This document shows, piece after piece, positions 1-6,508 of a stretch of DNA of 15,649 nucleotides. The DNA lies in assembly GCA_937927905.1 (NCBI GenBank), contig CALFWP010000136.1, positions 1-15,649 of the forward strand, given 5' to 3'. This DNA is from an uncultured Neomegalonema sp. GTDB lineage: Bacteria > Pseudomonadota > Alphaproteobacteria > Rhodobacterales > Rhodobacteraceae. The position numbers and the translations under genes are program-made. The first letter of the stretch is position 1. Each line of letters opens with the position of its first letter. The notes under the pieces were generated by a model. That model searched no databases, was not told the DNA's origin, and saw only the letters and a list, made by a program, of their open reading frames with translations.

Positions 1-90
1 GGAGCGACTGCTCAAAAATTGAGAGACCTCGTCTTTTTGAGTTTCAGAGTTTTCCGCACTGTCGTCGTCAAACGCGCTATGTGATGTCAC
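1..90 (-). other. Possible start of a small acidic ORF running off the left edge
   Basis: On the minus strand a frame opens with GTG at 88-90 and stays open to base 1, giving 30 codons. The residues are acidic and polar, with a run of three Asp followed by many Ser and Glu (start MTSHSAFDDDSAEN). A GGA-containing stretch precedes the GTG. The same bases on the plus strand, in the RecQ frame, encode residues that do not resemble RecQ, so this DNA may belong to something else. It is short and partial, with no recognised domain, so it is offered only as a possibility. Confidence 0.15.
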
Positions 91-1688
91 CGTTTCCAAG
101 TCTTGAAGTCGCACAAATGCGAGAGATCGGCGTTGCCGCGCGGTCACTGTCATCGGGCAATACATCTGAGGAAAACGCGCTGGCGATGACCGAGGCCGAG
201 GATGGCGCGCTTGATATGCTGTATCTGTCGCCGGAACGTCTGGCGCGGCATGGAATGAAGTCCTTCCTCAAACGAATAGGCGTGACAATGATTGCGGTAG
301 ACGAGGCGCATTGTGTCTCGCAATGGGGACATGATTTCCGTCCCGAATACCGGATGATCGGTGAGGTTCGCGATGCGCTGGGCGGTGTACAGGTTCTGGC
401 CTTTACCGCAACGGCGGACGAGCTGACGCGTAAAGACATCGAGGGCAAACTGTTCAGCACACGGCCGCGTATCTTTCTGCGCGGATTTGACCGTCCGAAT
501 ATCAGCCTTGCCATGACACCGCGCAACAACGGCAAAAAGCAATTGCTGACCTTTCTCGAACGGCATCAGGGGCAAAGCGGTATTGTGTATTGCCAGTCCC
601 GCAAGCGGGTGGAGGATACGGCAGAGTATCTGCGCGGGAACGGTGTTGATGCCCGCAGTTATCACGCCGGGCTGGAGCCTGATATCCGCAGCGGTACACA
701 GGATGCCTTTTTGCGTGAGGACGGCATTGTTGTGGTGGCAACAGTGGCCTTCGGTATGGGCATTGACAAGCCCGATGTGCGCTTTGTCTTTCACATGGAC
801 CTGCCGAAAAACATTGAAGGGTATTATCAGGAGATCGGGCGCGGCGGGCGCGACGGTCTGCCTGCGACGGCACAGCTGCTCTACGGCATGGGAGAAGTGC
901 GCCAGTACCGGCAATGGATTGATGAAAGCGATGCCGGTGAAGAACAAAAGCGTATCGAACGGCAAAAGCTGACGGCTCTGGTCGGCCTTTGCGAAACGAC
1001 CGCATGCCGGCGTACCGCATTACTGGGTTATTTCGGCGAGGCGGCGGGGGGGTGCGGCAATTGCGATGTCTGCCGCGGCGAGGTCGAAACCATAGACGGT
1101 ACGGTGCTGGCGCAAAAGGCGCTGTCTGTTATTCTGCGCACGCGCGAAATATTCGGCATGGAGCACCTGATTACGGTGCTGCGCGGCGAGCGGAACCCGA
1201 TGTGCGACAAGCACGGTCATGCCGACCTGCCGACATTCGGTGTCGGTGCGGATGTGCCGAAAACGGAATGGCGCAGTATCTTCCGGCAAATCTACGCGGC
1301 GGGCTATGCCGAGGTTGATGCGGAAAATTACAGCAGGTGGACCGTGACCGAAGAGGGCTGGGCTGTGTTGCGCGGACAAAAATCCGTCACACTGCGCAAA
1401 CCGGCCAGAGCGGTTAAAGCAGGTGCCGCCGCTGAAGAAATGAGTGATGCGGATGCAGCCCTGTTGGATGATCTTAAATCTCTGCGGCGTGATCTTGCGC
1501 AGGAGCGTGATGTGCCGGCCTATGTGATTTTTGCCGACCGTACCCTTATTGAAATGGCCTCGCGTGCGCCGTTGGATGAAGAGGGGCTGCGCATCATCCA
1601 TGGTGTCGGTGATAAGAAAATCGAACGCTATGGCGCGGCCTTTCTGGGACGGATCAGGAAACACAAAGACCGGAGTGCGGCGGCATGA
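81..1688 (+). CDS. recQ: RecQ-family ATP-dependent DNA helicase, N-terminally truncated
   Basis: RecQ enzymes are 3'-5' DNA helicases of the cytoplasm that act in recombination and repair. From the GTG at 81 the 535 residues contain motif II DEAH (about 74-77, followed by CVSQWGHDFRPEY), motif III FTATAD (about 108-113), the GIVYCQSR segment (about 167), and motifs V/VI with VAFGMGIDKP and QEIGRGGRDG (about 222-259). A zinc-binding Cys set follows (C309, C325, C328, C331), then an RQC winged-helix region and a C-terminal HRDC domain (about 455-525). Compared with E. coli RecQ, about the first 70 residues are missing, including the GGGKS Walker A and the Q motif. The frame is open upstream to base 3, but those residues do not resemble RecQ. 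The join lies near 81-108, where the SPLISLM region is also garbled. ATPase activity is therefore unlikely, and this is probably a decaying gene. The next gene overlaps its end by 4 bases (ATGA). Confidence 0.85.
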   Translation: MMSPFPSLEVAQMREIGVAARSLSSGNTSEENALAMTEAEDGALDMLYLSPERLARHGMKSFLKRIGVTMIAVDEAHCVSQWGHDFRPEYRMIGEVRDALGGVQVLAFTATADELTRKDIEGKLFSTRPRIFLRGFDRPNISLAMTPRNNGKKQLLTFLERHQGQSGIVYCQSRKRVEDTAEYLRGNGVDARSYHAGLEPDIRSGTQDAFLREDGIVVVATVAFGMGIDKPDVRFVFHMDLPKNIEGYYQEIGRGGRDGLPATAQLLYGMGEVRQYRQWIDESDAGEEQKRIERQKLTALVGLCETTACRRTALLGYFGEAAGGCGNCDVCRGEVETIDGTVLAQKALSVILRTREIFGMEHLITVLRGERNPMCDKHGHADLPTFGVGADVPKTEWRSIFRQIYAAGYAEVDAENYSRWTVTEEGWAVLRGQKSVTLRKPARAVKAGAAAEEMSDADAALLDDLKSLRRDLAQERDVPAYVIFADRTLIEMASRAPLDEEGLRIIHGVGDKKIERYGAAFLGRIRKHKDRSAAA

Positions 1689-2087
1689 CGGAAACGCTGA
1701 GTATTGAGACCGATGCCCGGGGTGTTGCGGCGATGGCGCTGATACAGGCCGAAAAACACAATGCTATGAATGCGCAGATGATGTCGGAGCTGACGGATAC
1801 CGCCGCTCAGCTTGGTATTGTGACCCGGCGGTGCGTGTGGTGGTTCTGGCAGGTGAAGGCAAGAGTTTTTCGGTCGGCTGGATACGCGAGCAGGTAAACG
1901 CGGACAGAGCCGGACGTATGGCGGAAGCACAGCGGCTTGCGGGGGAATGTTCCAAGCGCTGAACGAGATGCCCAAACCCCTTATCGGGCGGGTACATGGC
2001 AATGCGTTCGGCGGGGGCTTGGGGCTTATGAGCGTGTGTGATGTTGTCATTGGTGTCAGCGGTGCGAAATTCGGCTTTACGGGATAA
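1685..2087 (+). pseudogene. Enoyl-CoA hydratase/isomerase family pseudogene (methylglutaconyl-CoA hydratase-like)
   Basis: Three successive frames are needed to read this crotonase-family remnant. Frame one starts at ATG 1685 (MTETLSIETDARGVAAMALI, then EKHNAMNAQMMSELTD) and is good to about 1820. Frame two starts at 1822 (DPAVRVVVLAGEGKSFS, later GWIREQ) and stops at about 1960. Frame three starts near 1947 (MFQALNEMPKPLIGRVHGNA, then FGGGLGLMSVCDVVIG) and stops at TAA 2085-2087. The AGADL-type oxyanion-hole segment expected after KSFS is deleted, and the C-terminal half of the family fold (about 250-270 residues in total) is absent. Function in leucine or isoprenoid-acid catabolism is inferred from similarity only. 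Homology ends where the minus-strand lipoprotein gene ends, so this is both frameshifted and cut by a rearrangement. Confidence 0.85.
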
Positions 2088-3435
2088 CGCGTTGAACATC
2101 AGCGTTCACGGAAAGGGTGTCGGTGTTGTTTCTGTCACGTTCCGGAAGGGCTGATACAATATTGTTACTTCGAGCATCGGTACTTTTCTGGCGTGTTCGT
2201 TTTTTCGCTGTCTGTTTGTAATCTGTGTTTAAAACTTTGAGCTGTTTCTCTTCAGTTACATCTTTGCTCCCTTCTTCTGATGATTTTTCTATGTTGCTTT
2301 CGGAAAGGTCGTCACTGTCCGCTTCGAGTGGTGGTTTTTCTTTGTCATTGCCGTTAGAATTTTTGTTATTTACATGAAATGATTCTTCTTCGTCAGTGTT
2401 GTAAAATTCTTCATTAATCGTTTCTATTTGTTCGTCTTTATAATCATTGGATAAATCGCCGTTCTCTATTAGAGACCGGTGCTTTTCCGGTTCAGGCGGA
2501 TAGCCATCATTACTCTCTGCTTCTGATGATTTTTCTATGTTGCCTTCGGAAAGGTCGCCACTGTCCGCTTCGAGTAGTTGTTCTTCTTCGTTATTTCTGT
2601 TAGAATTTTTGTTATCTACATGAAATTCTTCTTCGTCGGTGTTGGAAAAGCCTTCATTAATCGTTTCTATCTGTTCGCCTTTATAATCATTGGATAAATC
2701 GCTGTTCTCTATTAGCGATCGGGGCTCTTCCGGTTCCGGCGTATGGTCATCATTGGTATCGATATGTGCTGAGCTGTTTTTCTTCCTCAGATCTGTATCT
2801 TTTACAGGGTGTATTGTGCCGCCACTCTCAAAATATGTCAGAATTACTTTATCACCTTTGAGAAGTGCCGGATTACATAGCTGTATTAGTGCGAGGGTAT
2901 CCGCATGACCGATTGCTCCGAGATTTTGTTGCAATTTGCGCTGAACCTGACGTTGTGTGTCTTCACGTAAATCTTCGAGTTCATCATCGTCCAAATTATT
3001 AAATGCAGGGTCGGAAAAGACGTTGTCGAAAATGGCATCCGTTTGAGAGTCTAGAAGAATGTTGTTGCTGATCCGCTTTAGGATATCGTCATCATCAGGT
3101 TTAATGACATAGACACAACGCGTAGACGTTAAACGGCGTTCAATATCTGTCGAAAGAGCAGTTGCGATAGCCGAAAACAAGTCACCTATAAGTGTAACAT
3201 TGATGTTGTTGAGATTTCGGCTCTCGGCCGCATAACGTGCGATAGACGCGGCCGAGTCACCGTATAGTGCGTCAACATCGCCTCCGGGTGCACTTGCATG
3301 CAGAACATGTTCAAGTGTCGCTTCAAATACGAGGCCAAAACCGAAACCTTCGACCCGGGGGCGTGTTTCCAGGGGACCCGAACATGCGGATAGTATTAGA
3401 CCTGTGAAAGTCGATATAATAACCGCTCTGACCAT
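2077..3435 (-). CDS. Orphan acidic lipoprotein with 81-residue tandem duplication
   Basis: The 452-residue product is not recognised as a known family. Residues 1-18 form a lipoprotein signal peptide: MVRAVI, a hydrophobic stretch, then the lipobox LSAC with the modified Cys at 18. This predicts a membrane-anchored periplasmic or surface protein. Residues 19-215 form a mixed, probably folded region with two Cys (107, 187). From about 233 the chain becomes low-complexity, acidic and rich in Asn, Ser and Glu. It is built from two copies of an approximately 81-residue unit (233-312 and 314-392) that share blocks such as RSLIEN.DLSNDYK and EQIETINE. The tail (about 400-430) is basic. AGGGGAA lies four bases before the ATG. 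The stop codon falls inside the hydratase remnant, so the last few residues read antisense through foreign DNA. The gene lies 88 bases downstream of the secreted-protein gene on the same strand and may be cotranscribed. The DNA is more A+T-rich than the flanking housekeeping genes. Confidence 0.75.
   Translation of the reverse strand: MVRAVIISTFTGLILSACSGPLETRPRVEGFGFGLVFEATLEHVLHASAPGGDVDALYGDSAASIARYAAESRNLNNINVTLIGDLFSAIATALSTDIERRLTSTRCVYVIKPDDDDILKRISNNILLDSQTDAIFDNVFSDPAFNNLDDDELEDLREDTQRQVQRKLQQNLGAIGHADTLALIQLCNPALLKGDKVILTYFESGGTIHPVKDTDLRKKNSSAHIDTNDDHTPEPEEPRSLIENSDLSNDYKGEQIETINEGFSNTDEEEFHVDNKNSNRNNEEEQLLEADSGDLSEGNIEKSSEAESNDGYPPEPEKHRSLIENGDLSNDYKDEQIETINEEFYNTDEEESFHVNNKNSNGNDKEKPPLEADSDDLSESNIEKSSEEGSKDVTEEKQLKVLNTDYKQTAKKRTRQKSTDARSNNIVSALPERDRNNTDTLSVNADVQRVIP
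2260..2739 (-). repeat. Imperfect tandem duplication (about 243-246 bp unit, two copies)
   Basis: Two adjacent copies of a 243-246 bp unit lie inside the lipoprotein gene, with an offset of 81 codons at the start and 82 at the end. The one-codon difference comes from an extra Ser in copy two (EEESFHV against EEEFHV). At DNA level CTCTATTAG at about 2466 recurs at about 2708, and the TTGGATAAATCG segments match in the same way. Divergence is spread across the copies, so the duplication is not recent. Confidence 0.85.
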
Positions 3436-3477
3436 ATTTCCCCTAGCAGAAAATATTAATTCGCTTATCCCAAATCC

Positions 3478-3496
3478 GTTTACGGTATATATAAAC
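3478..3496. promoter_or_regulatory. Palindromic site upstream of the lipoprotein gene
   Basis: The 19-base stretch GTTTACGGTATATATAAAC has matching ends (GTTTA/TAAAC) and sits 43 bases upstream of the lipoprotein ATG. Its TTTACGGT.TA core recurs as a palindrome upstream of the secreted-protein gene. A shared operator is an inference. A wider CGCTTAT/ATAAGCG inverted repeat also flanks this site. Confidence 0.25.
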
Positions 3497-3523
3497 TAAC
3501 TAAGAATAAGCGCGATAGAAGAG

Positions 3524-4225
3524 TTACCTTTCTCTGAGTTTTATAGTGCCAATATGGTCTCTGTTCGACCAGACTAATACTCTTCTTTGGGTACAATCGC
3601 CTTGTGGAGTACACTCCACATCACGAAATACAGGGCCTTGATTTGCTGTCTGGAATACAGCTTCACGGGTCTTTTGAGTGTATTCATACGTCACGTGACA
3701 GACATCGGCTGCGCGTCCGCGGCCTTCTACTCTTACGCCAACAATTCTTATATTAGGCTTTGATCTGCGTGCGAGATTTTCACAGTCTCTGCGGGTTGTA
3801 CCACTCAGTTTTCTGGTTGTATATTTATCAGTCTTTCTGCGTTTACTGCCTTTTTCTGAAAACCATGCGATCTTAAATTTCATCCGGCCGCATGTTCTAC
3901 CATTGTAGTCATCGCAAAGCCTTACAGTTTGCCTGCAAACCTTTCCTTTCCGGGCGCCCCTCTCGGCCAGGCACCTTCCTGCCTGATCACCCACTGCACT
4001 GCGCAGTCTGTTCATATGTCTTCTGTCTTGTGCGGCACGGTCAAGGGCATCGGTTGCTATACTTACCAAGTCAGCGACAAACGCTCCTACGAGTGCACCG
4101 ACAACAAGTGCGTTCGCCGGTCGCGTTTGTACAGTTGTTATTGCAACACTTAAGGCTAGCGTACAGATAAATACTTTTTTTGAAATTTTTGGTATGAATT
4201 TTTTGATGATTTTAGTTGGTTTCAC
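3524..4225 (-). CDS. Orphan secreted basic cysteine-rich protein
   Basis: I do not recognise a family for this 233-residue protein. The GTG at 4225-4223 is chosen as the start because GGGAGGAG lies six to seven bases before it. An ATG 14 codons upstream (4267) is in frame but has no comparable site. The N-terminus is a classical Sec signal: lysine-rich n-region, hydrophobic core (about 18-30), and a likely cut after PANA (residue 39). The mature protein begins with a small-residue hydrophobic segment (VVGALVGAFVADLV) that could associate with a membrane. It then becomes strongly basic, with many Arg and Lys, and carries eight Cys, an even number compatible with periplasmic disulfides. The lipoprotein gene follows 88 bases downstream, so both products are exported and may work together. 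Low G+C relative to neighbours suggests acquisition by transfer. Confidence 0.7.
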   Translation of the reverse strand: MKPTKIIKKFIPKISKKVFICTLALSVAITTVQTRPANALVVGALVGAFVADLVSIATDALDRAAQDRRHMNRLRSAVGDQAGRCLAERGARKGKVCRQTVRLCDDYNGRTCGRMKFKIAWFSEKGSKRRKTDKYTTRKLSGTTRRDCENLARRSKPNIRIVGVRVEGRGRAADVCHVTYEYTQKTREAVFQTANQGPVFRDVECTPQGDCTQRRVLVWSNRDHIGTIKLRER

Positions 4226-4550
4226 TGTCTTCTCCTCCCTAATTATTGAATGGAAAAATTCAAGCATATAAAATTTACACCGTAAATCAAAAAATTGTTA
4301 AAAATTGCCCTTGATCGTTAATTTTGGTTGCAATTTCTATTTCTAGCTCTGCAGCGATTCAAAATTTTTACAGTGTTTTCTGATACATGTAGTATCAATA
4401 ATTCGACGCACCCTGTCTAAAAAAAATGACATGAGAAATCATTGATTTAGATACAGCTATACACTTTAAAGAAGATTTTTTATTTTTTATACTACTTTAA
4501 GGTGTCTTTTCTGACAAAAAAGGCTGAAGACTCAATCGTTAAATTATCTT
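4226..4550. other. A+T-rich intergenic region between secreted-protein gene and IS remnant
   Basis: These 325 bases are strongly A+T-rich and carry no supportable gene. The 5' part should hold the minus-strand promoter of the secreted-protein gene. A weak candidate is TTGATT, 16 bases, TATGCT, reading leftwards over about 4288-4261. The palindrome at 4274-4286 lies inside that spacer. Nothing else is recognisable up to the IS end at 4551. Confidence 0.5.
4274..4286. promoter_or_regulatory. Palindrome TTTACACCGTAAA, candidate operator
   Basis: A perfect 5-base inverted repeat (TTTAC/GTAAA) with a 3-base centre lies about 50 bases upstream of the secreted-protein GTG start, within a possible promoter spacer. 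Read on the minus strand it is TTTACGGTGTAAA, close to TTTACGGTATA ahead of the lipoprotein gene. Repression or coregulation by a common factor is inference only. Confidence 0.3.
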
Positions 4551-4566
4551 GATTGCTTCAGGCCGT
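4551..4566 (+). repeat. IS left terminal inverted repeat
   Basis: GATTGCTTCAGGCCGT matches the reverse complement of the 5403-5418 end at 12 of 16 bases and overlaps the stop codon of the transposase remnant. Confidence 0.65.
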
Positions 4567-5333
4567 GTGGACGCATTTTGTCAAGATGAAGGTATCGGCG
4601 ATTGCAACGGTGGACCGGAAATTTCTTGCGGTCTTCTCGCAGCGTAGGGCGACGCGCTTGAAGCGTTTAAGCTTTCCCGCGATCTGCTCAATGCGTGCAC
4701 GGCCCCGGTAGAAAGCCTTCGCGAAGCGGGCCGACATAGTGTTGCGGCTCGAACGATATGGGATGACAGGTACGGCTCCACGTTGACGTGCCATGGTGCG
4801 ATTAGCGTTGTTGTCATAGCCCTTGCCGCAAACTACCGCGCGGGCGGCTCATCTGGCCCTGCATCGTTCAATGCTTCAAAGAGAGGGCTGTCAGCAGCCT
4901 CTTCCTCTGTCAGCCCAAACGCAATGGGGGAGGCCATCATGAACTGTTTTCAAATGGATTTTGGTACCGAACCCGCCGCGGGAGCGCCCAGCGCCTGCCT
5001 CTGCTGCCCCTTTTGCGCCGGCAGCCGGGACATGCGCATGGATTACCGTGCTGTCAAACATATGCATCAGATGTGCGGTCCCGCTCAATCCGGCCAGCAT
5101 TTAGAAGTAATCCCCAAACACGCCAGCCTTGCCGGGCCTGTCAAAGCGTTTTCAGATGCTATTCCATTAGCCGTATCGCTCTGGTAGGGCGCGCCATGTG
5201 ATGTTGTGGACTGTGAAGTGATGCAGGGCTTTAAGGAAAAGCTGATCGCCCTCCGCTTTCGCATCCCGTGAAGGCAGGCCCGAAACGCCTCCAACGCCAA
5301 ATCCCGGTCGGCTTTGTTCATCTTATTGGACAT
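4558..5333 (-). pseudogene. IS5-family DDE transposase pseudogene
   Basis: Homology is spread over several frames with internal stops. In order on the minus strand: an N-terminal segment from ATG 5333 (DRDLALEAFRACL), a shift into FTVHNITWRALPERYG, an in-frame TAA followed by WNS, and KRFDRPGKAGVFGDYF with another stop. Then come MFDSTVIHAHVPAAGAKG and GRSRGGFGTKIHLKT, a shift through ADSPLFEALNDAGPDEPP, and finally ARAVVCGKGYDNNANRTMAR with RSSRNTMSARFAKAFYRGRA and ARIEQIAGKLKRFKRVALR to the TGA at 4558. The DDE triad is still visible as D in MFDST, D in GKGYDN and E in RIEQ, but no single frame joins them. The product cannot be made as one protein. Confidence 0.85.
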
Positions 5334-5402
5334 CGACGGCTTCTCATAAATTCGTCGATCTCGTATGAACTATCAAGAAACCCTCACGGGAATCCCTTTC
5401 AA

Positions 5403-5418
5403 ACGGAGTGAGTCAATC
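5403..5418 (-). repeat. IS right terminal inverted repeat
   Basis: ACGGAGTGAGTCAATC is the partner of the left end and lies about 70 bases upstream of the transposase start, the usual place for the 5' end of an IS5-family element. Confidence 0.65.
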
Positions 5419-5445
5419 CATCCATACAGCCTAGGCGTGTTATCC

Positions 5446-5538
5446 ATGAATCAATCTTCATTTTTACGAGGCATTGTCCGTTACGGATTACCGCGTTTGA
5501 GATATTTTTTGAGTGCGCTTGGTGCTATGCCGCTTTAA
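5446..5538 (+). CDS. Possible 30-residue leader peptide ORF upstream of accD
   Basis: An ATG at 5446 opens 30 codons ending in TAA at 5536-5538, just 28 bases before accD. The peptide starts MNQSSFLRGIVRYGLPRLRY and ends FLSALGAMPL. It is basic with hydrophobic residues, so it could be amphipathic. No strong ribosome-binding site precedes it and no family is recognised. It may be a chance frame in the accD leader or a remnant left by the IS insertion. Confidence 0.25.
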   Translation: MNQSSFLRGIVRYGLPRLRYFLSALGAMPL

Positions 5539-5566
5539 ACAGGACTGAAATCAAAGCGGGCAGGCC

Positions 5567-6508
5567 ATGAATTGGATCACGAATTACGTCCGACCAAAGC
5601 TCGGAACCTTGCTGAACCGGCGCGAGACACCTGATAACCTCTGGGTAAAGTGCGGTGAATGCAGCCAGATGGTGTTTCATCGTGAGCTGGCCGAGGCACA
5701 GCAGGTGTGTCCCTATTGTGCTCATCATATGGGTATTGTCCCTGAGGAACGTTTCAAACGTTTGTTTGACAAGGGTGAATTCGAAACTGTGCCGCAACCG
5801 GAAACGCCGGTTGACCCCCTGCAATTCCGTGATGCGAAGAAATATACTGATCGTCTGAAAGACGCCCGTAAGTCCACATCCCGCGATGACGCCGTGCTGA
5901 TCGGCAAGGGCAAAATCTCCGGCGTGACCACGGTTGCCGCCGCCTCGGACTTCAAATTCATGGGCGGGTCCATGGGTATGGCAGTCGGTAATGCCCTGCT
6001 CAAAGCCGCCGAAACCGCTGTGGAAGCGAAAGCGCCACTGATCATTTTCTCTGCGGCAGGCGGAGCACGGATGCAGGAAGGCATTCTCTCACTGATGCAG
6101 ATGCCGCGCACCACGATTGCGGTACAGATGGTGCGCGAGGCGGGCCTACCCTATATCTCGGTTTTCACTCATCCCACCACCGGCGGGGTGACGGCCTCTT
6201 ATGCGATGCTGGGCGATGTGCAGATATCGGAACCGAATGCGCTGATCTGTTTTGCCGGACCCCGTGTGATTGAACAGACCATTCGCGAGAAACTGCCCGA
6301 GGGGTTCCAGCGCGCCGAATATCTGCTGGATCACGGGATGCTGGATATGGTTGTGGACCGGCGTAAGATAGCCGCTGAAATCGGAAAAGTTCTGCGTATG
6401 CTGATGCGCCTGCCTGCCGAGGCAGCGGCTTTGCCTGATCCCGGTGATGCACCGATCATCGGCATTGTTGAAAATACGCCCGCAACCGGGAAAAGCGACA
6501 AAACGTGA
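5567..6508 (+). CDS. accD: Acetyl-CoA carboxylase carboxyltransferase subunit beta
   Basis: AccD pairs with AccA to move the carboxyl group from biotin on AccB to acetyl-CoA, forming malonyl-CoA for fatty-acid synthesis in the cytoplasm. The 313-residue product starts MNWITNYVRPKL and has the N-terminal four-Cys zinc ribbon (C29, C32, C48, C51; CGEC and CPYC). The crotonase-like core follows, with FMGGSMGMAVGNA, IIFSAAGGARMQEG, and the THPTTGGVTASYAMLGD and CFAGPRVIEQT segments. Length is normal. Its stop overlaps the folC start by 4 bases, so the two are translationally coupled. In many relatives trpA lies directly upstream on the same strand. Here an IS remnant does, so accD must use its own promoter. 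Confidence 0.97.
   Translation: MNWITNYVRPKLGTLLNRRETPDNLWVKCGECSQMVFHRELAEAQQVCPYCAHHMGIVPEERFKRLFDKGEFETVPQPETPVDPLQFRDAKKYTDRLKDARKSTSRDDAVLIGKGKISGVTTVAAASDFKFMGGSMGMAVGNALLKAAETAVEAKAPLIIFSAAGGARMQEGILSLMQMPRTTIAVQMVREAGLPYISVFTHPTTGGVTASYAMLGDVQISEPNALICFAGPRVIEQTIREKLPEGFQRAEYLLDHGMLDMVVDRRKIAAEIGKVLRMLMRLPAEAAALPDPGDAPIIGIVENTPATGKSDKT

Larger units (their letters stand above)
4551..5418 (-). mobile_element. Degenerate IS5-family (IS427-type) insertion sequence
   Basis: The element is delimited by terminal inverted repeats GATTGCTTCAGGCCGT (4551-4566) and the reverse complement of 5403-5418 (GATTGACTCACTCCGT), which match at 12 of 16 positions. Its length of 868 bases suits IS5/IS427 elements. 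The left repeat overlaps the transposase stop codon, as is common in compact ISs. No target-site duplication is apparent (TCTT against CATC), so either the ends have decayed or a flank has been rearranged. It sits at the boundary between the A+T-rich orphan segment and accD. Confidence 0.75.

Noticed and set aside
150..965. Long minus-strand frame opposite recQ
   Set aside because: It mirrors the RecQ coding frame, has no recognisable domains or ribosome-binding site, and RecQ motifs are unmistakable on the plus strand.
3892..4170. Plus-strand frames opposite the secreted-protein gene
   Set aside because: The minus-strand gene has a strong ribosome-binding site, signal peptide and consistent composition. 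These frames have none of these.
4226..4267. Upstream ATG (4267) as start of the secreted protein
   Set aside because: The GTG at 4225 has a GGGAGGAG site at proper distance and gives a classical signal peptide. The ATG start would add 14 residues ahead of the signal without any site.
4783..5187. 134-codon plus-strand frame inside the IS
   Set aside because: It is the reverse of the transposase remnant, whose homology is clear on the minus strand.
4541..5430. Target-site duplication flanking the IS
   Set aside because: The bases flanking the two inverted repeats (TCTT and CATC) do not match, so no duplication is claimed.
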